Origin: Bryobacteraceae bacterium
GTDB taxonomy: Bacteria; Acidobacteriota; Terriglobia; Bryobacterales; Bryobacteraceae
Direction: 5' to 3'
DNA: 64,000 nucleotides
Assembly (NCBI GenBank): GCA_023384675.1
Contig: JAHDVK010000007.1
Span: 62,001-126,000 of the forward strand
A program made the translations under genes and the position numbers. Shown here piece after piece: positions 1 through 7,621 of this stretch. The notes below the pieces were generated by a model. It was not told the DNA's origin. It saw only the letters and a program-made list of their open reading frames with translations, and ran no database searches. How positions within the stretch are numbered: the first letter of the stretch is position 1; each line of letters opens with the position of its first letter.

Positions 1-34
1 AAATCCCTTCAGCCAGTAACTCAGGAACAAATGG

Positions 35-2227
35 TCACCCACTATGGGGATCGCCTCCCGGCCCCGCCACCTTGCGCAGCACAATCACGCCTAGCGGCGG
101 CAGCGTGACCGTGATGTGCTGATCCTGCGTCTGCATTCGCTCCTGCCTCGTCCACACCGGACCCGCATTCCGCACGCCGCTGCCCCCATACAGCTCCGAA
201 TCGCTGTTCAGTACTTCAAGATACGCGCCCGGCTCCGGCACGCCCACGTGATAGTTATGCCGCACCAGCGGCGTGAAATTGCACACCACCACCACATAAT
301 TCCCCCGGTCCTTCGCGCGCCGCACGAAGCTGATCACCGAATTATCCACATCGTGGAAATCGATCCACTCAAACCCGCCCCAATGGAAATCAACCTCATA
401 CAGCGCCGGCTCATGCGAATAAAACCGGTTCAATTCCTTCACCCACTCCAGCGCGCCCCGGTGCAGGGGATACTGCAGCAAATCCCAGCGCAGCGAGCCC
501 TGCCAGTTCCACTCCTCGTACTGCCCCAGCTCTGAACCCATGAACAGCAGCTTTTTGCCCGGGTGCGTCCACATATATCCCAAAAATGCCCGCAAATTCG
601 CGAACCGCTGCCACTCGTCGCCCGGCATCTTGCCGATCAGCGACGCCTTCCCGTGCACCACTTCGTCATGCGAAATCGGCAGCATGAAATTCTCGGTAAA
701 TGCATAGAGCAAGCTAAATGTAATATGATTATGATTGAATCTTCGGTAAACCGGGTCGCTTTTGAAGTACGCGAGCATGTCGTGCATCCACCCCATGTTC
801 CACTTCATGGTGAACCCCAGCCCGCCCGTGTACACCGGCCGCGATACCCCCGCGTACGACGTGCTCTCTTCGGCCACCGTCACCGCCCCCGGCACCTTGT
901 GCGCCTCTTCATTGAACTTCTGCAGGAATTGGATCGCCTCCAGGTTATGATTGCCGCCGTACTCGTTCGGAATCCACTCGCCCTCCTGCCGGCCGTAATC
1001 CAGATAAAGCATCGACGCCACCGCGTCCACCCGCAGCCCGTCGATGTGATACTCCTTCAGCCAGAAAAGCGCGTTCGAGATCAGGAAATTCCGCACCTCG
1101 TTGCGCCCGAAGTTGAACACCAGCGTGCCCCACTCCTTGTGCTCGCCTTTGCGCGGATCCTCGTGCTCGTAGCAGGCCGTCCCGTCGAAGCGCGCCAGCC
1201 CGTGCGCATCCTTCGGAAAATGCGCCGGCACCCAGTCGATGATCACGCCCAGATCGTGCCGGTGGCACATGTCCACGAAGTACCGGAACTCGTCCGGCGT
1301 GCCAAAACGCGCCGTCGGCGCAAAGAAGCCCACCACCTGATAACCCCAGGAACCCGCGTACGGATGCTCCATCGGCGGCATCAACTCCAGATGCGTGAAG
1401 CCAAGTCCCTTCGCATAGGGAATCAGCCGCTCCACCATCTCGCGGTACGTCAACGGCCGGCCTTCCGGCGTCTTCATCCACGACTCCAAATGCACTTCGT
1501 ACACCGACACCGGCTTCTCCAGCCAGTTCGTCCGCCCCCGCCGCTCCATCCACTCGTGGTCACCCCAATCGTAGTGGTCCAGGCTGTGGATGACCGACCC
1601 CTGCTTCGGCGGCACTTCCGATGCGAACCCGTACGGGTCGCACTTCAACGCATGCACCCCGAAGATCTGCGACCGCACAAAGTACTTGTAAATTTGCCCC
1701 TCGCGCGCCTCCGGAATGAAGATCTCCCACACGCCTCCATCGCGCTTGCGCATCGCATGCCGCCGCGCGTCCCATTGGTTGAAATCGCCCGTCACGCTCA
1801 CCATCTCCGCATGCGGCGCCCACACCGCAAACCGCACCCCGCGCACACCCTCGCACTCCACCAGGTGCGCCCCCATCGAGCGCCACGCCTCGTAGTTGGT
1901 CCCTTCGGCGTGCAGATGCACATCGAACGCCGTCAGCAGCGGCGGAAAGCGATACGGATCGTCGATTTCCTCGATCTCGCCGTCGTAACGTGTCACTCTG
2001 AGCCGGTAGCTCTTCGGAAGTGCATCCAGCCGGATCTGAAAGAACCCCTCGGCATGCCGCTTCTCCATCGCCCGCGCCGCGCCGCCGGCCAGCAACTCAG
2101 CCTCGGCCGCCTGCGGCAAGAACGCGCGCACCACGGCGCCATCTTCCGGATCGAGATGAGGCCCCAGATGCGCAAATGGGTCGCCGTGATATCCGCCTAC
2201 GAGTGCTTCCAGATCAGCCGTGGTCAT
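35..2227 (-). CDS. glgB: 1,4-alpha-glucan branching enzyme
   Basis: GH13 branching enzyme: it cuts alpha-1,4 glucan chains and rejoins them as alpha-1,6 branches during glycogen synthesis in the cytoplasm. The 730-residue product has the full bacterial length, with an N-terminal region plus CBM48 (about 1-230), then the GH13 barrel. Catalytic motifs are visible: DGLRVDAVAS (Asp near 401), TVAEEST (Glu near 454) and PISHDEV (Asp near 521), followed by the C-terminal beta domain. The ATG start is supported by a -10-like CATAAT ending six bases upstream on the minus strand, which would give a leaderless mRNA. No other glycogen gene is present, so it is not part of a glg operon here. Confidence 0.97.
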   Translation of the reverse strand: MTTADLEALVGGYHGDPFAHLGPHLDPEDGAVVRAFLPQAAEAELLAGGAARAMEKRHAEGFFQIRLDALPKSYRLRVTRYDGEIEEIDDPYRFPPLLTAFDVHLHAEGTNYEAWRSMGAHLVECEGVRGVRFAVWAPHAEMVSVTGDFNQWDARRHAMRKRDGGVWEIFIPEAREGQIYKYFVRSQIFGVHALKCDPYGFASEVPPKQGSVIHSLDHYDWGDHEWMERRGRTNWLEKPVSVYEVHLESWMKTPEGRPLTYREMVERLIPYAKGLGFTHLELMPPMEHPYAGSWGYQVVGFFAPTARFGTPDEFRYFVDMCHRHDLGVIIDWVPAHFPKDAHGLARFDGTACYEHEDPRKGEHKEWGTLVFNFGRNEVRNFLISNALFWLKEYHIDGLRVDAVASMLYLDYGRQEGEWIPNEYGGNHNLEAIQFLQKFNEEAHKVPGAVTVAEESTSYAGVSRPVYTGGLGFTMKWNMGWMHDMLAYFKSDPVYRRFNHNHITFSLLYAFTENFMLPISHDEVVHGKASLIGKMPGDEWQRFANLRAFLGYMWTHPGKKLLFMGSELGQYEEWNWQGSLRWDLLQYPLHRGALEWVKELNRFYSHEPALYEVDFHWGGFEWIDFHDVDNSVISFVRRAKDRGNYVVVVCNFTPLVRHNYHVGVPEPGAYLEVLNSDSELYGGSGVRNAGPVWTRQERMQTQDQHITVTLPPLGVIVLRKVAGPGGDPHSG

Positions 2228-2245
2228 GCCGCTATTATGGCAACA
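2228..2245. promoter_or_regulatory. shared divergent -10 element of glgB and the adenosine-deaminase-family gene
   Basis: The two genes start only 18 bases apart, back to back. The bases 2233-2239 read TATTATG. On the + strand TATTAT is a 5/6 match to TATAAT and is followed by 7 bases and the ATG at 2246. On the - strand the same bases give CATAAT (5/6) followed by 6 bases and the glgB ATG. No -35 element and no Shine-Dalgarno are visible on either side. I read this as one symmetric -10 driving two leaderless transcripts. Confidence 0.55.
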
Positions 2246-3181
2246 ATGGAAAAGTTTCTCCGGTCACTCGCCAAAGCGGAGCTGCATGTCCACCTCGAAG
2301 GCTCCATCACGCCGGAGACAGTTCTCGAACTGGAACCCTCTCTCACGCGCGAAGAAGTCCTCGCCCGCTACCGCTACGACAACTTCCCCGGCTTCCTCGA
2401 TGCCTACAAGTGGGTCAACCATTTCCTCCGCACTCCCGATGACTACGCGCTCATCACCCGCCGCCTGCTGCGCGCCCTCGCCGAGCAGGGGGTCCACTAC
2501 GCCGAGATCAATCTCAGCATCGGCGTCCTGCTCTGGCGCAACCAGGAGTTCGAACCGAATTTCGCCGCCATCGCCGCCGCCGCCGCTGATGGGCCCATCC
2601 CTGCGCGCTTCATCTTCGATGCCGTCCGCCAGTTCGGCCTCGACCCCGCCTGGAAAGTGGCTCGCCTCGCCGCGGCCAATCGTCACCGTGGCGTCATCGG
2701 CTTCGGCATCGGCGGCGATGAAGCCCGCGGCCCGGCTCACCTCTTCCACGAGGTCTTCGCCTTCGCGCGCGAAGCAGGCCTCCACATCCTCCCCCACGCC
2801 GGCGAATCCGGCGGCCCCGAATCCGTCTGGTCCGCGCTCGAAGGCGGCGCCGCCCGCATCGGCCACGGCATCCGCGCCATCGAGGACCCCTCGCTCGTCA
2901 AACATCTCCGCGACCACCGCATCCCGCTCGAGATCTCCATCTCCTCCAACCTCTGCACCGGCGTGGTCGCTTCTTTGGACCAGCACCCCGTGCGCCGCCT
3001 CTACGACGCCGGCGTCCCCATCACGCTCAACACCGACGATCCGCCCATGTTCCACACCACGCTGCTGAACGAGTACCTGATCGCCCACCGCCACTTCGGC
3101 TTCTCCCGCGACGAACTCCGCCAGCTCGCCCAGAACTCCCTCAACTTCGCCCTCGATTACCACCCCCCATCACCCTCGTAG
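2246..3181 (+). CDS. add: adenosine deaminase family amidohydrolase
   Basis: Metal-dependent deaminase of the adenosine/AMP deaminase family, acting on a purine nucleoside in the cytoplasm. Family motifs are present in order: zinc-binding HVH in AELHVHLEGS near residue 15, HAGESGG, RIGHG, SSNLCTGV and the catalytic NTDDPPMF near the C-terminus. At 311 residues it is slightly shorter than typical enzymes. The frame runs open far upstream through glgB, but homology begins at MEKFLRSL; I chose ATG 2246 because TATTAT lies 7 bases before it (ATG 2237 is the alternative). The stop codon lies inside a dispersed palindrome. The substrate could also be N6-methyl-AMP or aminodeoxyfutalosine; sequence alone does not decide. 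Confidence 0.88.
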   Translation: MEKFLRSLAKAELHVHLEGSITPETVLELEPSLTREEVLARYRYDNFPGFLDAYKWVNHFLRTPDDYALITRRLLRALAEQGVHYAEINLSIGVLLWRNQEFEPNFAAIAAAAADGPIPARFIFDAVRQFGLDPAWKVARLAAANRHRGVIGFGIGGDEARGPAHLFHEVFAFAREAGLHILPHAGESGGPESVWSALEGGAARIGHGIRAIEDPSLVKHLRDHRIPLEISISSNLCTGVVASLDQHPVRRLYDAGVPITLNTDDPPMFHTTLLNEYLIAHRHFGFSRDELRQLAQNSLNFALDYHPPSPS

Positions 3182-3201
3182 GGCGGGGCTTCAGCCCCGC
3201 C
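3178..3201. repeat. REP-like palindrome, copy A
   Basis: GTAGGGC followed by the palindromic arms GGCGGGGCT and AGCCCCGCC around a TC centre. It fills the gap between two convergent genes and supplies the TAG stop of the deaminase gene. The same GTAGGGC-N-GGCTTCAGCC pattern recurs at 28996 and, inverted, at 50121. It may also act as a bidirectional terminator, although no U-run follows. Confidence 0.7.
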
Positions 3202-3202
3202 A

Positions 3203-4489
3203 TCAACCCTTCGCCACCGGATGCCGCGTCTCCATCAGCGCATACAGCGCAATCACCCCAAAACACCCCAGCGGCACCAGGTACGAAAGGTTGATGCTCC
3301 CCGTGCCGTCCGACACTTGCCCCTGCACCGCCGTCATCACCGCGCCCCCCAATATCGCCATGATCAGCCCCGAACCCCCGATCTTCGTGTCCGCACCCAG
3401 CCCTCGCACAGCCAGCCCGTAAATGGTGGGGAACATCAACGACATACACCCCGAAATCCCCACCAGCGAATACACCCCCACTGTCCCTCCCATCCAGATC
3501 ACCCCCGCCGTGCAAATCATCGCCAGCACTGCCAGCGTCATCAGGATCTTACCCGGCGCATACACGCTCATCAGCCCCGTGCAAACAAACCGCGACGCCG
3601 CGAACAGCACCAGCGACGCGATGTAGTAAGTCGATGATTGTTCCTCATTCAGATTCAATTCCTTCATCACGTATCGAATCGTGAACGACCAGACCCCAAT
3701 CTGCGCGCCGACATAAAAGAACTGCGCCACCACGCCCGTCATATACCGCGGGTTCTTTGCCAGCCTCCACAATGTGGACCCCAATTTTAACGATTTATCC
3801 TCGCCATCGCCCTGGTCGGAGGAATTTGGCATCCTGCAGACTGCAATCAGAATCCAGATCACCATCAGCCCGATCGCCACCGTCACATAGGGGCCCATCA
3901 CCGCTTCCAATTCATCCAATTGAATCCGGTGCAATTCCTCCGGCGGCAGCGCCGCCCTCTGCTCCGCGGACAATTGCCGCAACTCCGATAGAATCCAGAT
4001 CTTGCTGATCACCACGCCCATGATCGAGCCGATCGGATTGAACGACTGCGCGAGATTCAACCGCTGCGTCCCGGTCGCCTCCGGCCCCAACACGATGATG
4101 TAGGGGTTCGCGCTCGTCTCCAGTATCGAAAGCCCGCCCGCCAAAATATAAAGCGCAACTAGAAAATGCCAATACACCATCGTCTGGCTCGCTGGATAAA
4201 ACAGAAATCCGCCGGCGATAAATAGAGCCAGTCCCAGCAAAACTCCCGCCTTATATGAAAACTTCTTGATGAATATCGCCGCCGGCAGCGCGAAACAAAA
4301 ATACGATCCGTAGAATGCTATCTGGATCAGCGACGTCTGGAAGTCCGACATGCTCTGGATGCGCTTGAATGCCGCCAGCAGCGTGTCCGTCATGTTGTTC
4401 GCCAGCCCCCACCAGGCGAAACAACTGGTCAGCAGGATAAAGGGCCATAGAATTCCCGGTGGCACCAGCCGCCCATTGGTCTGCGTCAT
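3203..4489 (-). CDS. FucP-type sugar:H+ symporter (MFS)
   Basis: Major facilitator superfamily permease of the L-fucose/glucose-galactose porter group, an inner-membrane protein with about 12 hydrophobic segments. The signature region LETSANPYIIVLGP in segment 5, RLNLAQSFNPIGS and the ISGCMSLMFPTIYGLAVRGL stretch in the C-terminal half are typical of FucP/NagP/GluP relatives. The ATG (MTQTNGRL) is preferred; an in-frame TTG lies 21 bases further upstream. A TATGAT hexamer on the - strand near 4540 could be its -10. The sugar cannot be told; L-fucose, glucose, galactose or N-acetylglucosamine are all possible. It converges on the deaminase gene across a palindrome. Confidence 0.88.
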   Translation of the reverse strand: MTQTNGRLVPPGILWPFILLTSCFAWWGLANNMTDTLLAAFKRIQSMSDFQTSLIQIAFYGSYFCFALPAAIFIKKFSYKAGVLLGLALFIAGGFLFYPASQTMVYWHFLVALYILAGGLSILETSANPYIIVLGPEATGTQRLNLAQSFNPIGSIMGVVISKIWILSELRQLSAEQRAALPPEELHRIQLDELEAVMGPYVTVAIGLMVIWILIAVCRMPNSSDQGDGEDKSLKLGSTLWRLAKNPRYMTGVVAQFFYVGAQIGVWSFTIRYVMKELNLNEEQSSTYYIASLVLFAASRFVCTGLMSVYAPGKILMTLAVLAMICTAGVIWMGGTVGVYSLVGISGCMSLMFPTIYGLAVRGLGADTKIGGSGLIMAILGGAVMTAVQGQVSDGTGSINLSYLVPLGCFGVIALYALMETRHPVAKG

Positions 4490-4583
4490 GTCGCGGTTCA
4501 ACTCCCTCAAGACTTCCGTCGAAGCACCGAATCCGCCATCATAACCCTAAAGCCACCGCCCCGTCGTCGATTACGATGGGGAA

Positions 4584-6065
4584 GTGCAGTCCGATCCTCT
4601 CAGTGCGCTGCTGTTGATCACGGCCTTCCTGCTCCTGGCTGCGCTCGGTGCTTCGAAACTCTCCTACCGCCTCGGCGTCCCCGGCCTTTTGCTTTTCCTT
4701 GCCATCGGCATGCTCGCCGGCTCTGACGGTCCCGGCGGAATCTGGTTTGACGATGCCCGCCTTTCGCAGTCGGTCGGCGTCATCGCTCTCGCCTTCATCC
4801 TCTTCTCCGGCGGCATGGAGACAGACCGCAATTCCATTCGCCCCGTAATCTGGCAAGGCCTCAGCCTCTCCACTCTCGGAGTTGTCCTCACCGCCCTCCT
4901 GGTTGGCACCTTTGCCCACTTCGTCCTGCGGACCACTTGGCTCGAGGGTCTGCTGCTCGGCGCCATTGTCAGCTCCACCGACGCCGCCGCCGTGTTCTCG
5001 ATCCTTCGCTCCAAAAGCGTTAGCATGAAGGGCCGCACCCAGGAACTGCTCGAACTCGAATCCGGCAGCAACGACCCCATGGCGGTCCTGCTCACCGTCG
5101 GCCTCATTGAGGCCATCTCCCACCCCGAAACCGGCCCGGTCCGCCTGGTTGTCCTCCTGGTGCTCCAACTTGCCGTCGGCGCCATCGCCGGGCTCGCGGC
5201 CGGCCGCGCCGCGCTCTGGGTGCTCAATCGCTTCAAATTCGAAAACGACGGCCTTTACCCCGTCTTCACGATTGCCGTCGTCCTGCTGACCTACGGTGGC
5301 TCCACGTTGCTCTACGGTAATGGATTCCTCGCCGTCTATTTCGCCGGTATCGTCCTCGGCAATGGCGAATTCCTTCACAAACGCAGTCTGCTCCGTTTCC
5401 ACGACGCTATGGCCTGGCTGATGCAGATCGCCATGTTCCTCGTACTCGGCCTGCTCGTCTTTCCCACCGCCCTCCCTCCCATCGCGCTCAGCGGCCTTTT
5501 GCTCGCCCTCTTCCTCATCATCGTCGCCCGCCCCCTGGCCGTGTTGATCTCCCTCTCTTTCGCGAAATTGCGCTTTCGCCAGAAGGCTCTCGTCGCCTGG
5601 GTCGGCCTGCGTGGCGCCGTCCCTGTCATCCTGGCCACTTTTCCGCTCATGGCGGGACTCGATGTCGCCGGATTCTTCTTCAACCTGGTCTTCTTCATCG
5701 TCCTCACCTCCGTCCTGATTCAGGGCACGACGATCCCCTTCATGACCCGGTTACTCCGCCTCGAGGCTCCCCTCCCGCGCCGCAAAAAATACCCCCTCGA
5801 GTTCGTCCCCGCCACCCGCACCACCAGCGACCTCTTCGAACTCGAACTCCCCTCCGATTCGCCCGCCATCCAACGCCGCATCCTCGACCTCAACCTCCCC
5901 AAAACCTCCCTCGTCGTCCTCATCGCCCGCGGCAACGACTTCCTCGCCCCCCGCGGCGATACCCTCATTCAGGCCGGCGACGCCCTCCTCATCCTCGCCG
6001 AAAAGTCCGATCGCCCCGCCCTGCACCAGATCCTCGGCATCTCCAACGAGCCAGACGATTCCTGA
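4584..6065 (+). CDS. CPA1-family K+(Na+)/H+ antiporter with TrkA-C domain
   Basis: Inner-membrane cation/proton antiporter resembling NhaP2/CvrA, used for K+ or Na+ extrusion and pH or osmotic balance. Residues 5-390 form the exchanger with 12-13 hydrophobic segments. The conserved SSTDAAAVF (about 130-138) and ESGSNDPMA (about 159-167) motifs carry the ion-binding aspartates. Residues about 405-480 form an RCK-C (TrkA-C) ligand-binding domain, as in CvrA. The start is GTG, preceded by a GGGGA tract at short spacing. It is divergent from the sugar porter with 94 bases between. Confidence 0.93.
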   Translation: MQSDPLSALLLITAFLLLAALGASKLSYRLGVPGLLLFLAIGMLAGSDGPGGIWFDDARLSQSVGVIALAFILFSGGMETDRNSIRPVIWQGLSLSTLGVVLTALLVGTFAHFVLRTTWLEGLLLGAIVSSTDAAAVFSILRSKSVSMKGRTQELLELESGSNDPMAVLLTVGLIEAISHPETGPVRLVVLLVLQLAVGAIAGLAAGRAALWVLNRFKFENDGLYPVFTIAVVLLTYGGSTLLYGNGFLAVYFAGIVLGNGEFLHKRSLLRFHDAMAWLMQIAMFLVLGLLVFPTALPPIALSGLLLALFLIIVARPLAVLISLSFAKLRFRQKALVAWVGLRGAVPVILATFPLMAGLDVAGFFFNLVFFIVLTSVLIQGTTIPFMTRLLRLEAPLPRRKKYPLEFVPATRTTSDLFELELPSDSPAIQRRILDLNLPKTSLVVLIARGNDFLAPRGDTLIQAGDALLILAEKSDRPALHQILGISNEPDDS

Positions 6066-6085
6066 CGTCACCGCGCCGTTTCTCC

Positions 6086-6091
6086 TATACT
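6086..6091 (+). promoter_or_regulatory. -10 element of the NRAMP-related gene
   Basis: TATACT lies nine bases before the ATG at 6101. CTGACG at 6062-6067 gives an 18-base spacer and is a 4/6 match to TTGACA. There is no Shine-Dalgarno, so the transcript should be leaderless or carry only 1-3 leader bases. Confidence 0.5.
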
Positions 6092-6100
6092 CGACAGAAT

Positions 6101-7447
6101 ATGCAGGACCTCTACGATCTCGACCCCCGCGACGTCGAGCGTCCCCCCTCCGCCTTCAGCCAAATCCTCCGGCGCATCGGCCCCGGCATGATCCTTGCCG
6201 CCTCCATTGTCGGCTCCGGGGAACTCATCGCCACCACCACCCTCGGCGCCGAATGGGGCTACACCGCCCTTTGGATCGTCATCTTCTCCTGTCTCATCAA
6301 GCCCGCCATGCAGGCCGAAATCGGCCGCTACTCCATCGTCACCGGCGAAACCGGCCTCGAAGGCTTCGACCGCTTCCCCGGCCCGCGCTTCAAGGTCAAC
6401 TGGGTCGTCTGGGCCTGGGCCTTCATGGTCATCATGACCCTCTTCCAGGTCGGCGCCATGTTCGGCGGCGTCGCCCACGTCCTCCACATCCTCCTCCCCG
6501 CCATCCCGGTCAACGCCTACGTCCTGCTTCTGCTCGCCCTGACCCTGTGGGTCCTTCTCGGCGGCGGCTACGAGCGCATCGAACGCTTCGCCACCATCAA
6601 GGTCGGCCTGTTCACCATGCTCACCGTCCTGTGCGCGATGCTGCTCACCCGCCGGCCCGAACTCTTCAATGCCGGCGAACTCCTCCGCGAGGGCTTCTCC
6701 TTCCGCCTGCCTCCCGATGCCGGTCTCCTCACCGCCATCGCCGTCTTCGGCATCACCGGCGTCGGCGCCTCGGAACTCTTCATGTACCCCTATTGGTGCG
6801 TCGAAAAGGGCTACGCCCGCTTCACTGGACGCCGCGACAGCTCAGCCGAATGGCTCCAGCGCGCCCGTGGCTGGACTCGCGTCATGCACGTCGACATCGT
6901 CGCCTCGATGATCATTTATACCGTCGCCACGGTCGCTTTCTATGTCCTCGGCGCGGGCATCCTCCACCCCCAGGGCCTCGTCCCCGGCGCGAACGACATG
7001 ATCCCCGTCCTGTCCCGCATGTACACGGAGACGCTTGGCGAATGGGCCGTCGCCCTCTTCTATGCCGGCGCCATCGTCACCCTCTACGGCACCATTTTTG
7101 CCGCCACCGCGGCCCATTCCCGCCTCTATGCCGACATGGCCCGTATGCTCGGCGCCTTTCAGCGCGACGATTACCCCTCCCGCCTCAAGTGGCGCAGCCG
7201 CTTCGTCTGGATGCTCACCGTCATCCCCGTTCTGATGTACCTCACCTTCCAATCCCCCGTCATGATGGTCAAAGCCGGCGGCTTCGCCCAGGCCCTCATG
7301 CTCCCCGTCATCGCCATTGCGACCCTCTATCTCCGCCACAAGGCCTCCCCCCAGGAAGCCCGCCCTGGCCTCGGCCTTACCGCCGCGCTCTGGATCGCCT
7401 CCATCCTGACGATCGGCATGATGGCGCTGTCTGCCTTCTATGCTTAA
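6101..7447 (+). CDS. NRAMP-related transporter lacking canonical metal-site motifs
   Basis: Inner-membrane protein of 448 residues with about 11 hydrophobic segments and the NRAMP/APC fold. The first segment GPGMILAASIVGSGELIATT aligns with NRAMP segment 1, but the metal-binding DPGN is replaced by GSGE. In segment 6 the expected MPH motif region reads GASELFMYPYW, so the methionine and histidine ligands are missing as well. Family membership is clear from the GPG start and overall layout, but Mn2+/Fe2+ transport should not be assumed. Mg2+, Al3+ or a non-metal substrate is possible. The start is supported by a -10 nine bases upstream. It is followed by a candidate small RNA. Confidence 0.85.
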   Translation: MQDLYDLDPRDVERPPSAFSQILRRIGPGMILAASIVGSGELIATTTLGAEWGYTALWIVIFSCLIKPAMQAEIGRYSIVTGETGLEGFDRFPGPRFKVNWVVWAWAFMVIMTLFQVGAMFGGVAHVLHILLPAIPVNAYVLLLLALTLWVLLGGGYERIERFATIKVGLFTMLTVLCAMLLTRRPELFNAGELLREGFSFRLPPDAGLLTAIAVFGITGVGASELFMYPYWCVEKGYARFTGRRDSSAEWLQRARGWTRVMHVDIVASMIIYTVATVAFYVLGAGILHPQGLVPGANDMIPVLSRMYTETLGEWAVALFYAGAIVTLYGTIFAATAAHSRLYADMARMLGAFQRDDYPSRLKWRSRFVWMLTVIPVLMYLTFQSPVMMVKAGGFAQALMLPVIAIATLYLRHKASPQEARPGLGLTAALWIASILTIGMMALSAFYA

Positions 7448-7493
7448 GTCCGAAGTCTTTACCTTACTCTCGGCTTCATCTGAATTAGGACTG

Positions 7494-7502
7494 TGCTATA
7501 CT
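7494..7502 (+). promoter_or_regulatory. extended -10 promoter of the candidate small RNA
   Basis: TGCTATACT is an extended -10 (TGn before TATACT). A -35 at 16-17 bases spacing is weak (TTCATC). Transcription would start near 7508-7510. Confidence 0.45.
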
Positions 7503-7507
7503 GAAAT

Positions 7508-7606
7508 TCAAAGGTGCGCGCTGCGCGCGCCCAGCCAGCATTTCCTCCGTTTCAAGCTGGCTTTGCGCCGGTGAGGATCTTCCTCCGAGTTCTCACCGGC
7601 CTTTTC
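7508..7606 (+). ncRNA. candidate small RNA with two CCUCC-displaying hairpins
   Basis: No reading frame is supported here. From the predicted start come three hairpins. The first has arms GGTGCGCG and CGCGCGCC with a 3-base loop. The second has arms AGCCAGC and GCTGGCT (7533-7539, 7556-7562). The third has arms GCCGGTGAG and CTCACCGGC (7567-7575, 7592-7600) and is followed by CTTTTCTATT, as in an intrinsic terminator. Both 16-base loops of hairpins 2 and 3 contain TTCCTCCG, complementary to Shine-Dalgarno sequences. It could instead be just the 3' UTR and terminator of the upstream transporter gene. On the opposite strand the loops would show CGGAGGAA. Confidence 0.45.
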
Positions 7607-7621
7607 TATTGCTCCAATCCC

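Noticed and set aside
563-2236. A long + strand frame continuous with the deaminase gene, reaching back across glgB
   Set aside because: It is rich in Arg, His and Pro, antisense to a clear glgB, and homology to deaminases begins only at MEKFLRSL (2246).
4539-5402. A 287-residue open frame antisense to the CPA1 antiporter
   Set aside because: Composition dominated by Glu, Gly and Asp, typical of the mirror frame of a C-rich membrane-protein gene; no motif or start signal.
7508-7606. Reading the candidate small RNA on the opposite strand, giving CGGAGGAA loops like CsrA-binding RNAs
   Set aside because: The U-run and the extended -10 are both on the + strand. The minus strand has no convincing promoter, although its other end has a few T residues.
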